Part shown: positions 42,985-61,175 of the stretch, one piece after another
How positions within the stretch are numbered: position 1 is the first letter of the stretch
Layout of the letters: every line of letters starts with the position of its first letter
NCBI GenBank assembly: GCA_029216955.1
Contig: JANAVB010015600.1
Span: 35,168,346-35,232,345, forward strand
DNA: 64,000 bases
Direction: 5' to 3'
Origin: Iris pallida
Taxonomy: Eukaryota > Streptophyta > Magnoliopsida > Asparagales > Iridaceae
Notes under the pieces: model-generated
The model's input: the letters and a program-made list of their open reading frames with translations, nothing else
Told to the model about the DNA's origin: nothing
Database searches by the model: none
Program-made: the position numbers and the translations under genes

Positions 42985-44057
42985 TATTCAACCTTTTGTG
43001 ATGTCGAATATGTCCGAGCAATGGATCATTCCTTGGGTGCCTTGTTAGCCCAAAAGAACAAAAAGGTCATGAGCAAGTTATCTACTACCTCAGTAGCATG
43101 ATGATCGGTGCCGAACATCGATATAGTCCAGTAGAAAAAGAATGTTTAGCCCTAATGTTCGTTGTTCAGAAAATGCGACATTATATTACGGGTCAAACCA
43201 TTCATGTCATCTCCAGAGTTAACCCTCTTCGAGTTCTGATGAAGAAGCCTAGTACACTCAATTCCAGGATTGCTACATGGGCCATATTGCTAGCACAGTA
43301 TAATATGGTTTATGTCCCACAAAAGTCGGTCAAGGGTCAAGCCCTTGCGAACTTCTTAGAGGCTCATCCAATCCCAGAGACATCTAACCTCTATGACGAG
43401 ATTCCTGATGAGACTCTGGAATCTAACATGATTTCAGAAGAAGTTCTTTCCTGGCGTCTATTCTTTGATGGTGTATCCAGAATTGGACCCAAAGGTACCA
43501 TTGTTTTTGGAGTTAGAATTGTCCTTGTATCGCCGGAAGGATTAGCTATTCAAAGAGCTTATTCCTTGGACGAGTCATGTTCCAATAATGTGGCTGAATA
43601 TAATGCTCTACTCATTGGCCTCCAATTGGCTAAACAGCTGGATATTGAATATCTTGAAGTATATGCAGACTCTAAGCTGATCGTCAATCAGGTTAGAGGC
43701 ATATATGAAGTTCGGCACCAAGACCTCGTTCCATATCATGATGCAGCAGTTAGACTGGCTATATCATTCAAAGTTTTCTTCATTGAACATGTAGGTCAGG
43801 CGTACAAAACGGAGGCTGATGCACTTGCCAATCTTGCAGCAGTATTAGCGATCCCAGTAAGAAGACAGCAGATGATTGTCATCACTAATAGAGAATTATT
43901 TTGTATTGAGAATAATTCAAACATTGAATTTAGTAATTCAACTGAAATTGACACTATTAGTGAAGACTGGAGGGCTCCTTTCATCGATTTCGTGGTACAT
44001 GATATTTTACCTGAAGATCCCAAGGAAGCTACAACAATCCGTCGGCGATCACTCTGA
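42985..44057 (+). pseudogene. Tat element RNase H plus second (archaeal-type) RNase H
   Basis: The first RNase H is partial. It begins with DHSLGALLAQK (frame 42985-43065), is frameshifted near 43065, and then runs from the Met at 43098 (IYYLS..GAEHRYSPVEKECLAL, then the VISRVNPLR and WAILLAQY blocks). A second, complete RNase H fold starts near residue 118 of that frame, with acidic catalytic residues D124 (FFDG), E167 (NNVAEYNAL), D191 (YADSKL) and D241 (EADALA), all present. A second RNase H after the RT-associated one is the hallmark of the Tat lineage. The 319-codon frame stops at 44057, and the integrase continues in another frame. The RT that should precede it is absent. Confidence 0.85.
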
Positions 44058-44102
44058 TTTTATTACAACATACTTCCAAAACACTCTATCGGCGAACATT
44101 CG

Positions 44103-44333
44103 ACGGTTTACTCCTACGTTGTCTTGCGGGAGATGAAGCAAAACAAATACTACGTGAAGCTCACGATGGTGTCTATGGTGCACATCAGTCCTATCCTAAG
44201 CTACAGGATCGTATTCGACGTGTGGGCTATTACTGGCCCACTATGGTATCAGATGCTATTGAATATGCAAGGAAATGTCGAGCGTGTCAAATCTATGCAG
44301 ACTTCATCCACCAACCATCGGAATTCCTTCATC
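44103..44333 (+). pseudogene. Tat integrase, H2C2 zinc domain (left of LARD-2)
   Basis: The reading frame contains the HHCC module: EAHDGVYGAHQSYPKL, then GYYWPTM, then CRACQIYAD. It then runs into the LARD-2 insertion. The open frame continues after 59702 when the insertion and one tcatc are removed. Confidence 0.8.
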
Positions 44334-45111
44334 TGTAACATCCACTTTTCTAAAATGAGAGTAATTTTGAACTTTTATAATTTTGATTAATCAATAATAA
44401 GATTTAACTCATGTTGTAATTTTTGGTGATTTTTAATCAATTTAAAACTATTTAAAATATTGAATTGTGATTTTGATGGTTAACTAGTTAAACCCTAGTT
44501 TTGCTAAGCCTAGAGACTAACCATGACCAAGGGAGCCTAGTCATGTGATTAGGATGACTAATTACAACTTTTAGCCTAGGGGTATTTTGGTTATTTTGAC
44601 AATTTTGTGAAATTGTAATTTATATTAATTAAATATTGTGCTAATCCTTTAATTAAGCCTTAACCTAGAAGTTTAACCTAATCTAGATTAATCTTGAGGT
44701 TAGAATCATGGTTAGAACATTCCTACTAAGTGCCAAGGTTCGTAATATCTAGATATTTATAAGTAGGATATTTTCTTCTTAGGATATTTGTGAAAAAGAA
44801 AGCCTTAGGACTAATTGAACCAATAGGAGGACTTGAAATTGGGTGGACAAGCCATAGCCACTCATCTATATCTAAAACCTAACCCTAATTTATCTAAGGG
44901 CAGCCACTATAGGTAGGTTAGCCTTCCTTCCTTTTATTTCATTCCATTTTGCCTCTTTTCCTTCACAAAGTGTTCTTCCCCAAATTAGAGAGCTTCCCTC
45001 CTTGATTTGATCTCCAAATCCTTACATCCCTCTACCAAAACTTTCATGCAACCTTCTCATACTAGCAAGGGAGGGTGCTAGCAAAGATTTGGAGCAAAGT
45101 ACAAGAAGAAG

Positions 45112-45683
<572 letters not shown>

Positions 45684-47094
45684 AGAAGGAGTGTCCTTTT
45701 TGGAAGATTTTCGTGTCAGAGCCGTGTCATTGGGAGTATCATTGGGATTCCACTCCCAATAGGTAAAACCAACCCTCTAAATTGATTTTTTATGCATATT
45801 AGTTAGTTTTGAACCCATAGGATCCACCCCCATGCATTTACCCCATTTAGATTCAAATTTGAGGCCATTTGGAGCTCTCTTGAGGATTTTAGATATGTGT
45901 CTTGTGTCCTACTTGATAGATCCCAAATTAGGACACCCCATGTGTATGTATGTATGATAATAGTTTAAATAGATATTTAAATTCAGTTTTAGAATGGTTA
46001 GAGAGTGGATTGATCTTAGTTGGATGGTTAGAATGAGTTTCATTTGGATACCTATGTTGGTATCCAAGTATCTTGGCCTACATGTGTTTCTTTTGTCCAA
46101 AACAACTCAAATTCGTCATAATATTCATCCACGTTTTTATTAACCAAAGCAACTTAGAAATGTCATAACATTTAGCTTAGAACTCCGATTAATCTTCCAT
46201 TTTTTTAAAAGAACCGTATCGAAGTTAGCTTTCCAAATATATATTTTAATAAGCCAAATTCTTTCTGGAACTTTATGTAGAATTATTTGAGTGTCAGCTA
46301 TACGAAAGACGAACGCGTTTCAGTATTTTCGCGATTTCGGGAGCTTCCGGACACGAAAATGCGATCCGTTTGAAGTTTCGGAAATCTATCACGAAGGGCT
46401 ACAACATATTTTAATCCTAGAATTTAGTGAAGGCCCAATTGATACAATATTAGTTTTAAGTAGAAGAGTGACTATACGATATAGACATTTTGTGTAACCT
46501 ATGAGCCAATGTAGTATGGATATTAAATGAACGTAGAGTATGTAATGCATGATATGTCAGATGAATGAAATGATATATATATGATATATATCCTCTTTAC
46601 AAATATGTATATATATGGTTGAATGCAAGCATGTAGGAATGCAATCAATGTAATGTATATAAGCAATGCATGAATGAAAGAATGATATACAATGTATGCA
46701 TGAAAGTATATAATGAATGCTAGATATGAATGCAAGGTATACATGTAATGATAGATATGAATGCATAATGTATAAATAATGTAATGCAATATATAATGAT
46801 AGCATGTATGGTAATATAGAATATATGATGCAAGCATGTATATGTCCACTATTTTCCCTTTTTCTTACATTTTTTCTTCCTTCCTTCCCTTTCCATTTCA
46901 GTTTTTCCCCCTTTTTTCCCTCTTCTATTTTTACATGTTGTATACAATATATATAATGTATAGATGCATGTAAGTATGTAATATGCATGAATGACATGTA
47001 TGTAATGAAAATAAGTATATGCATACAACTTAATGATATGTGAATGGATATAACGCATGAACTGAAGTATACATGTATATGGGATATGAATGAA

Positions 47095-47208
<114 letters not shown>

Positions 47209-47675
47209 AGATAATGTAATGTATGTATTCACATATATTTTGAGTTAAATATATGAGTTTGTATGTATATATTATATGTATGCATGTATGCAGGAATGAA
47301 TGTAATATAATATAGAGTATGCATATATGAATATAATGTATGCAAGTATATAATGTATTCAAATATGTATGTATGCATCTATGTATGTATGTATAGGTGC
47401 ATGAATGAATGCAAGTATGCATATATGATATGTATGTAGGCATGTATGCAATGTATGTATGTATACATGATATGTATGTATGTAATATAAGTATGTACGT
47501 ATGTATTTCTATAAACTGAGTTAACCTATAACCTTTTACACACATGCATTCATACACCCTTTGACACCATGTATCCCATGTCACATACACCTACCTATCA
47601 CTAAATCTGAGAACATTAACACATATCCTTTCACACACATGCCAAACACATACTCACTTACTCTTTTACCTCTCT

Positions 47676-51231
<3,556 letters not shown>

Positions 51232-52760
51232 TCTATATATATATATGTGTGTGTGTGTGCCTATATATAGCTTTCCTATATATATCTATGTATATGAATA
51301 TGTGAATGTGAATAATATATATACATTATATGACTAAGTTTGTGTGCCTTGTTAGCTTATGGTTTAGTTTTGTGCTTGGTTTAGAAAGTAACTTAGGCTA
51401 TGAGTTAGTAGCTATCTTGGATTCTTGATTTGCATATACTTAGTTTGTTTAGACCTAGAATTGACTAACCTAGACTAGTTGACCATTGTTGACCCAACCC
51501 TAGCTAGTTTGACCACAGTTGACTAGAGTTGATCTAGTTTGACTTTATAGTTGACCAGAGTTGACCAAGAGTTGACTTTGACCTAGATTGACTTAGAGTC
51601 ATGTAGATTGCATTATAATTTCAATTACCATATAAATTGAACTCTTTATAACCTGTGTTGCTATAACTAGGACTTTGTGACTCCAGTTGGCCATCTTTTC
51701 ATATCAGCTGTTCAGGGTATCAGACGAGTACATTCTCTGACCGTTTTATACTTGTTAGAACTTATATTCCTGCTTTAGATTACTTTACTTAATGCTGTCA
51801 CGTTAGTCACACGAATTGGTTCTATATAGATCTTTTCATGAGATGTTATCCCCCTCGGGAGCATCAGGTACTTCATGTCATGTGTGTTTCACTTACATCA
51901 TGTATCTTCATGCTTCACTATTCATGTATACACTTGTGGTTCATGTAATCTCATGTTCACAGAGCCCCCATGAATCAATTTTACGTGTGCTCGTTTATGA
52001 GGCAGTGAGATCATGAATCTTAACATAACATATCTGGATCCTTGTGTATTGATTGGGAATGGGGGAGTAGAAATAGTCATGTGAATAATTCCAAAGTAGT
52101 GTAGCCATGTTCAACCTCTCATGAATCACCTCCAGCTGTTCACATGTCTATATTGTACTCTGATTCACTAGTCACTGATAGTTCTCTACTTATAGTAGAT
52201 ATTTCCATTACAGTTATCTATTTTACTTCATGTACATTCCTTTAGTTATTCATGTATCTTACTCTATTGCATGTTTATTATCTTCTGACATGATATGAAC
52301 TGTGTGAGATATATTGTGCTCGTTCCTGTCCTGACTGGACCTATTGAAAATATTATAGGTAACATAGAGATTCACAGCTTGCCTAGAGGACCAGTAGAGC
52401 TTGGAGTAGATTGCTAGTTTATGGTTTAGTATTCTCTGTTGGAACTTGTTTTATAATAAGTGGAGATTTGAGTTGTATTTTGAGATTGTTTGAGATATTA
52501 TTAGTTTAGAAGTTTATTTATGTTGTTGCTTTGAGTTATTATAGACTTATGTGTTATCCTATTGTGCTTAGACTGTGATTGAGTTAAATCACATATTATA
52601 CTTGCCTCCATTCGAGGTTGAGGTTGTGACAGATACATTATATAATTGCGTGAGTTGTTGATTATATAGTAACCTAGAACAGCGTTCTACTGCCGACACT
52701 ACGGCGTAGACTGGACGTACCCACTTCTCGTGCCCTTACTCTAGGGTGCGGGTCGTGACA

Positions 52761-53079
52761 CGTTTTTAGTGGTGGCCCATGCAGGTCGAGATTCGCATTT
52801 GTGCGAAGTTGTGGTAGTACGACGATTAGTTGTACTACTGCACACCTGCGAATAGAGATAAGCAATAGGTGTTAGAATGAGAGGATACTCAATCACTGTT
52901 AGAATTTCTTGAGAGATTCCTGGGACGACCCTTGAGAATCTTATTTTAACTTGATTTAAAATATTTTTTTCCTTTGATTTGATTCACCCTTACTTCCTGT
53001 TATTGAATTTGATTTTTGATGGATTATTGTTGAATTTTGAATCTTGATGTTAGTTGTTGAATTTGAGTTTGTATTTATA

Positions 53080-53137
<58 letters not shown>

Positions 53138-55309
53138 TTTTTGGAATTAAGGTATAACATGATAACATACTTGATAAGGACAGTGAGAAAGGTAAAAGTC
53201 TACTTTATTTATGGAGTTTAGAATTTATCGCAGTCATATTTGCTAGCATGACAAGGACGTAGAGCCTGATTTAGATATACTTATCCTAGTTATGAAATCT
53301 AGATTTTTTTGCAGCCATACCGGGCGGCGTGGTAAGAATTCTAGATAACATGACTATAGAGTGTATACCTTCCTTATGGACTCTATTATTTATTGCAGCT
53401 ATGCTTACTGGCGTGGCAAAATTCTGACAACATAATTTCAGGAAGACGTGTATAGTATCAGATTTTTATCTTAAATGGGTTCATTTCTTTTTAACAGTTG
53501 ATAAAGAACAGATTTTATCATTATTTCTTTCTTGCCATTATTTCTTATATTACCATTTAAAAAAACTGTCCTAATTACATCAATCACCTGTCTCGTATCT
53601 AATTCTGTCAGCTATACTTTGAAACTCTTGATTCTCTATATCTTTTCACCTTCGAAAGGTCGAGGAAGTAACGTAAATCATCTAACTCGGAAAAGACTTA
53701 ATTTGTTATCTTGTGATAATCTTGCTAGGGGTATAATATGATGGACCTTGATATAGGTTTGGGATAGAGATGCGACTGAATTTGAGGATGAAATCAAGAG
53801 AGTTATATTATCAATTTAGGAACAATCATACTTAGAAAAATCTTTTGGGTATGAATAATTCATAGATGTATTTCATAACTGATGAGGATATTCGAGGTCA
53901 ACTTAGTTTCGAGAACTTAGATAAATTTTGGTTATTGATTCTTGAGACATTACACTTTAAGGCTATGATGTTAAATTTAGAAATTTAGTAATAGAGAATA
54001 GATTTTAACTATATGCAATGATGATACGAAATTGAATAAGATATTGTAAGAAATGGCTAGAAACAGAAAGAACGCAAGGATTTTGAGTTATATAAAATAT
54101 AGAGATTTTGTGAAAAATTTAAATTTCAGGAGAATAATATTGAAGGTGTACGTTGAAGGAAATATGAAGGTTGAATTTATAATGAAGAATAAGTTTTGTA
54201 AGGCCTAGTGGGTTTAGATTTAAATAATACAAGAAGAGTAAATTGAATAAGTTCAAGGATTACATAAAACTTGATTTAGAGGCTTCGGGTCCAATTCAGG
54301 ACAAGGTGGAAAAATTTAGATTTATGATGATTAAGTGGTCAGTTTTGATTCCTAGTAAGAAGGGAATGCTTCATGAATAATATTTTGGAACTTAGAAATT
54401 TAGCCTATGGTGATCATGGCAAGGTCAAATCTTTATGACGAAAGGATATAATTTTGATGGTAGTCATACAAAGGTTGATTTTTATATTGGAACTTGTGAG
54501 ATAAAAATATGATTGGCAAATGATAAACTTGATAGTATCATAGAGAGATGATTAACTTGACTTTCCTATGAAATCTTTTCTCTTGTTTTCCCTTTAAAAG
54601 GAGAAATTTGCCTTATTCCATATCTTTGAATCACCCTTTAAAAGTTTTTAATATCATTGAATCCTAGCTCCCTTAATCACGACCAATCGACTTTGATCAT
54701 CTTTTTAATCATATTAATATCTTGGGTCGTACTCAATTGAATTAAATTTAATTGTGACCTGAATCTCCATCCTTGTATGCTCGTGCTCAGACTTCGATGA
54801 CCTTGTCCTCCATATTGCCCAAATCTTAATTACCCAGAATTGATCAACTTAGATCGTATCGAGACTAAATTTTCTTAATATATATTGTGATTGGATTTTA
54901 ATGCTATTGACTTTCGTTCTTTAAACTTTTAATTTTGATTTTTCTTTGAATAGTACCCCTTTATAGATAATTACTAGTTATCTTTATTTTATTTTTTGAT
55001 AATTACCAGTTTTCATATAGGATGGTAGACTGCCTTACAGCCTTGATAATTTGTTGTTTCTGTAACTTTTCCAGTTTAGCACCCCAGATTGCTTGTATGT
55101 TTTGATACCCTATGACCGTTTTAGTTTAGCATGACTAGTATACCTAGATGAGACTTTCAACTGCCACCGTATGCCATGACCATGTACGCCATTCTTTTAA
55201 ATTGTATGATTTAGGTAAGTTCTGAGACCATGATTGTTTGGGACGAGACTCTAGAAGAAGTACGATCATCTTAATTTCGAGGACAAAATTCTTCTAAGGA
55301 GGGTAGACT
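52761..55309 (+). other. LARD-2 internal region (2549 bp, non-coding)
   Basis: It begins cgtttttagtggtggccc like LARD-1 and ends 'gaggacaaaatt...aaggagggtagact' before the right LTR. A (TA)n run lies at 53089-53132. Three spaced copies of a 'gcagcYatRcY...gcgtgg' type motif occur at 53230-53420. I see no ORF of interest and no tRNA match for the primer site. Confidence 0.75.
52781..52849 (+). ncRNA. Conserved stem-loop at the LARD-2 internal start
   Basis: The outer stem is GCAGGT (52781-52786) with ACCTGC (52844-52849). The inner stem is GTAGTAC (52814-52820) with GTACTAC (52832-52838), 7 bp. Compare 23229-23298. Confidence 0.5.
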
Positions 55310-57495
55310 TGTAACACCCACTTTTCTAAAATGAAAGTAATTTTGAACTTTTATAATTTTGATTAATCAATAATAAGATTTAACTCATGTTGTGATTTTT
55401 GGTGATTTTTAATCAATTTAAAACTATTTAAAATATTGAATTGTGATTTTGATGGTTAACTAGTTAAACCCTCGCTTTACTAAGCCTAGAGACTAACCAT
55501 GACCAAGGGAGCCTAGTTATGAGATTAGAATGACTAATTACAACTTTTAGCCTAGGGGTATTTTGGTTATTTTGACAATTTTGTGAAATTATAATTTATA
55601 TTAATTAAATATTGTGCTAATCCTTTAGTTAAGCCTTAACCTTGAAGTTTAACCTAATCTAGATTAGTCTTGAGGTTAGAATCATGGTTAGAACATTCAT
55701 ACTAAGTGCCAAGGTTAGTAATATCTAGATATTTATAAGTAGGATATTTTCTTCTTAGGATATTTGTGAAAAAGAAAGCCTTAGGACTAATTGAACCAAT
55801 AGGAGGACTTGAAATTGGGTGGACAAGTCATAGCCACTCATTGACATCTAAAATCTAACACTAATTCATCTAAGGGCAGCCACTATAGGTAGGTTAGCCT
55901 CCCTTCCTTTCATTTCATTTCATTTTGCCTCTTTTCCTTCACAAAGTGTTCTTCCCCAAATTAGAGAGCTTCCCTCCTTGATTTGATCTCCAAATCCTTA
56001 CATCCCTCCACAAAAACTTCCATGCAACCTTCTCATACTACCAAAGGAGAGTGCTAGCAAAGATTTGGAGCAAAGTACAAAAAGGAGTGTCCTTTTTGGA
56101 AGATCTTCGTGTCGGAACCGTGTCCTTGGGAGTATTATTGGGATTCCACTCCCAATAGGTAAAACCAACCCTCTAAATTGATTTTCTATGCATATTAGTT
56201 AGTTTTGAAACCATAGGATCCACCCCCATGCATGTACCCCATTTAGATTCAAATTTGAGGCCATTTGGAGCTCTCTTGAGGATTTTAGATATGTGTCTTG
56301 TGTCCTACTTGATAGATCCCAAATTAGGACACCTCATGTGTATGTATGTATGATAATAGTTTAAATAGATATTTAAATTCAGTTTTAGAATGGTAAGAGA
56401 GTGGATTGATCTAGTTAGGATGGTTAGAATGAGTTTCATTTGGATACCTATGTTGGTATCCAGGTATCTTGGCCTACATGTGTTTCTTTTGTCCAAAACA
56501 ACTCAAATTCGTCATAATATTCATCCACGTTTTTATTAACCAAAGCAACTTAGAAATGTCATAACATTTAGCTTAGAATCCGATTAATCTTCCATTTTTT
56601 TTAAAAGAACCGTATCGAAGTTAGCTTTCCAAATATATATTTTAATAAGCCAAATTCTTTCTGGAACTTTCTGTAGAATTATTTGAGTGTCAGCTGTACG
56701 AAAGACGAACGCGTTTCGGTATTTTCGCGATTCCGGGAGCTTCCGGACACGAAAATACGATTCGTTTGAAGTTTTGAAAAGCTAACACGAAGGGCTACAA
56801 TATACTTTAATTCTAGAATTTAGTGAAGGCCCAATTGGTACAGTATTAGTTTTAAATAGAAGAGTGACTATACGACATAGACATTTTGTGTAACCTACGA
56901 GCCAATGTAGTATGGATATTAAATGAACGTAGAGTATGTAATGCATGATATGTCAGATGAATGAAATGATATATATATGATATATATCCTCTTTACAAAT
57001 ATGTATATATATGGTTGAATGCAAGCAAGTAGGAATGCAATCAATGTAATGTATGTAAGCAATGCATAAATGCATGAATGAAAGAATGATATACAATGTA
57101 TGCATGAAAGTATATAATGAATGCTAGATATGAATGCAAGGTATACATGTAATGATAGATATGAATGCATAATGTATAAATAATGTAATACAATATATAA
57201 TGATAGCATGTATGGTAATGTAAAATATATGATACAAGCATGTATATGTCCACTGTTTTTCCTTTTCCTTACATTTTTCCTTCCTTTCCTTTCTATTTCA
57301 GTTTTTCCCCATTTTTTCCCTCTTCTATTTTTATATGTTGTATACAATGTATATAATGTATAGATGTTGGTAAGTATATAATATGCAAGAATGACATGTA
57401 TGTAATGAAAATAAGTATATGCATGCAACTTAATGATATGTGAATGGATATAATGCATGAACTGAAGTATGCATGTATATGGGATGGGATATGAA

Positions 57496-57576
<81 letters not shown>

Positions 57577-58113
57577 ATAAGATATATGTGATAAGATAAT
57601 GTAATGTATGTATTCACATAAATTTTGAGTTAAATATATGAGTTTGTATGCATATATTATATGTATGCATGTATGCAGGAATGAATGTAATATAATGTAG
57701 AGTATGCATATATGAATATAATATATGCAAGTATATAATGTATTCAAATATGTATGTGTGCATCTATGTATGTATGTATAGGTGCATGAATAAATACAAG
57801 TATGCATATATGATATGTATGTAGGCATGTATGCAATGTATGTATGTATGTATGTATACATGATATGTATGTATGCAATGTAAGTATGTATGTATGCATT
57901 TCTATAAACTGAGTTAACCTATAACCTTTTACACGCATGCATTCATACACCCTTTGACACCATGAATTTCATGTCACATACACCTACCTACCACTAAATC
58001 TGAGAACATTAACACATATCCTTTCACACACATGCCAAACACACACATACTCACTTACTCTTTTACCTCTCTTTCTATATATTTTTTTTACTCACTTACT
58101 CTTTTACCTCTCT

Positions 58114-58199
<86 letters not shown>

Positions 58200-59697
58200 C
58201 TTTCCTATATATATAGCTTTCCTATATATATTTATGTATATGAATATGTGAATGTGAATAATATATATACATTATATGACTAAATTTGTGTGCCTTGTTA
58301 GCTTATGGTTTAGTTTTGTGCTTGGTTTAGCAAGTGACTTAGGCTATGAGTTAGTAGCTATCTTGGATTCTTGATTTGCATATACTTAGTTTGTTTAGAC
58401 CTAGAATTGACTAACCTAGACTAGTTGACCATTGTTGACCCAACCCTAGCTAGTTTGACCACAGTTGACTAGAGTTGATCTAGTTTGATTTTATAGTTGA
58501 ACAAGAGTAGACTTTGACCTAGATTGACTTAGACTCATGTAGATTGCATTATAATTTCAATTATCATATAAATTGAACTCTTTATAACCTATGTTGCTAT
58601 AACTAGGACTCTGTGACTCCAGTTGGCCATCTTTTCATATAAGCTGTTCAGGGTATCAGGCGAGTACATTCTCTGACCGTTTCATACTTGCTAGAACTTA
58701 TATTTCTGCTCTAGATTACTTTACTTGATGCTGTCACGTTGGTAATACGGATTGGTACTATATGGATCTTTTTATGAGATGTTATCCCCATCGGGAGCAT
58801 TAAGTACTTCATGTCATGTGTGTTTCACTTACATCATGTATCTTCATGCTTCACTATTCATGTATACTCTTATGATTCATGTACTCTCATGTTCACAGAG
58901 CCCCCATGAATCAATTTCACGTGTGCTCGTTTTTGAGGCAGTGAGATCATGAATCTTAACATAACATGTCTGGATCCTTGTGTATTGATTGGGGATGGGA
59001 GAGTAGAAATAGCCATGTGAATAATTCCAAAGTAGTGTAGCCATGTTCAACCTCTCATGAATCACCTCCAGCTGTTCACATGTCTATCTTGTACTCTGAT
59101 TCACTAGTCACTGATAGTTCTCTACTTATAGTAGATATTTTCATTACAGCTATCTCTTTTACTTCATGTACATTCCTTCAGTTATTCATGTATCTTACTC
59201 TATTGCATGTTTATTATCTTCTGACATGATATGAACTGCGTGAGATGAATTGTGCTCGTTCCTGTCCTGACTGGACCTGTTGAAAATATTACAGGTAACA
59301 TAAAGATTCACAGGTAGCCTAGAGGACCAGTAGAGCTTGGAGTAGATTGCTAGTTTATGGTTTAGTTTTCTCTATTGGAACTTGTATTATAATAAGTGGA
59401 GATTTGAGTTGTATTTGAGATTGTTTGAGATATTATTAGTTTAGAAGTTTATTTATGTTGTTGCTTTGAGTTTAGTATAGACTTCTGTGTTATCCTATCA
59501 TGCTTAGACTGTGATTGAGTTATATCACATCTTATACTTGGCCTCCATTCGGGGTTGAGGTTGTGACAGATACATTATATAATTGCGTGAGTTGTTGATT
59601 AGATAGTAACCTAGAACGGCGTTCTACCGTCGATACTACAGCGTAGGCTGGACGTACCCACTTCTCGTGCCCTTACTCTAGGGTGCGGGTCGTGACA
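55310..59697 (+). repeat. LARD-2 right LTR (4388 bp)
   Basis: It is the uninterrupted copy. First-exon donor AG|GT at 56158/56159; block shared with LARD-3 at 56595-56780; low-complexity region 56930-57900 with (AT)n 57498-57572; (TA)n 58116-58198; TTGAC array 58396-58530; candidate exon to 58659; GC donor; acceptor ttacag at 59294; tail to 59697. Confidence 0.88.
58660..59294 (+). other. Candidate GC-AG intron in LARD-2 right LTR
   Basis: CAG|GCGAGTAC at 58659/58660, with acceptor ttacag at 59294 (635 nt) and CTGAC about 24 nt before. The left LTR has the same length, but its donor has decayed to AC and its acceptor to ttatag. Confidence 0.5.
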
Positions 59698-59702
59698 TCA
59701 TC

Positions 59703-60638
59703 TGGCTGCCGCATCATGGCCCTTTGAAGCTTAGGACATGGACATTATTGGTCCTATCAACCTACTGTCATCTAGAGGAAATCGGTCTATATTAGCTATA
59801 ACCGACTATTTCTCGAAGTGGACATAAGCTATACCCTTGGCTGAAGTCAAAACCATTAGTGTTATTAGCTTCATCAAACATTATGTGATTTATCGATTCG
59901 ACATTCCTGGACGAATCATTCATGATAATAGACCTCAATTCATTAGTCAAAAGTTTACTCGATTCTGTGATGACAACAGGATCAACAATGTTGCTTCTAC
60001 GGCATACAATCCTGCAGCTAACGGTTTGGCAGAAGCATTCAACAAAACCATCATCAAGCTTCTTAAGAAATTTGTTTCGACCAATAAACATAATTGGAGC
60101 AAAAAGCTTGGAGAATGTTTATGGGCTTATCGCACTACTGTACGTACTCCAACCGATTGTACACCTTTCTCCTTGGTGTATGGATGCAAAGTTGTCCTGC
60201 CATTGGAGATTCAAATCCCCTCATTAAGAATTGCAATTGCTAATGAACTCACAATAGAAAATAATGATTGTCTTCGACTTCAGGAGCTTGAAGCACTTGA
60301 TGAGAAGCGGCTACTAGCTCAACAACATATCGAGCTATATCAAGCCCGCATTTCAAAAACCTTCAACCATAAAGTCAAAGTACGAGCATTTTAAAAAGTT
60401 GAATTGGTCCTCACTGTCAGACGTCCTATGACTATTACACACATGAGTAAAGGCAAATTTGAAGCAAAGTGGAAAGGTCCCTACGTTGTAAGCCAAGTTT
60501 TCTCAAATGGAGCTTATCAACTGACCGGGATGGATGGCCGAGTTGCTATGATGCCTATTAACGGCAAATTCTTAAAGAGTACTATGTTTGAAGAATGTAT
60601 AAGATGTCTTCTGAATATTGTACATATTTTAAATCTTT
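59703..60638 (+). pseudogene. Tat integrase core and C-terminal domain (right of LARD-2)
   Basis: It continues the frame from 44333. Catalytic acids visible: D in DMDIIGP (about 59733), D in HDNRPQF (about 59922) and E in NGLAEAFNKT (about 60030). Stops interrupt the frame at 59730-59732 (TAG), 59825-59827 (TAA) and 60392-60394 (TAA). The C-terminal part (KGKFEAKWKGPYVVSQVF) is the SH3-like end of gypsy integrases. No chromodomain is seen, as expected for Tat. Pol ends near 60638. Confidence 0.85.
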
Positions 60639-60640
60639 AG

Positions 60641-61175
60641 GTTATTATCTATTATTCGCTCTTTTGTGAATAAAACAGCAGATAATAAACTTTCAAAAAT
60701 CCTCAGTGGAGTCTATCCAGACCATCATCACAAATCTTGTCTTTTGAAACCCAGTTGTTTTAAAAGGATATCCTATTTTTGAGTTCCAATTGACTCAAAG
60801 ATAATCAATAAATATATGAATTTACGTCCATATTACCTCTGAATTATATTATCTACATTATCGGCTTATCACGTCCACATTACCTCTGATAATGCCATCC
60901 TTCAAATAATAATACTTCAAAATTATATTATGTCACAACCGCATTACCTCTGAACAGATATAACGAGTATTGTTATTTTTTAGAAGATATGTCACGTCTG
61001 GTACCTTTGAACATACTTCCTATACTCTTATCTATTACTTACGTCTATAACAGATGTGCAATAAGTAATAGAGCCACAAAATATCAATATCTTTCATAGC
61101 AGAACACAAAAAGTTGTTACATCTTATCAAAGTATTCAAAGAAACAAAAGTTATTACATCAAGATGACTTTATTT
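60641..61175 (+). repeat. Tat 3' spacer with degenerate repeats
   Basis: Four degenerate units contain CACGTCCACATTACCTCTGA-like words (about 60826, 60868, 60932, 60988). It is AT-rich and non-coding. Variable minisatellite-like spacers after pol are common in Tat elements. Confidence 0.5.

Noticed and set aside
52761..55309. Hidden gag/pol remnants in LARD-2 interior
   Set aside because: I scanned for zinc knuckle, D-S/T-G, YxDD and integrase motifs on the + strand reading frames and saw none; a profile search could still find remnants.
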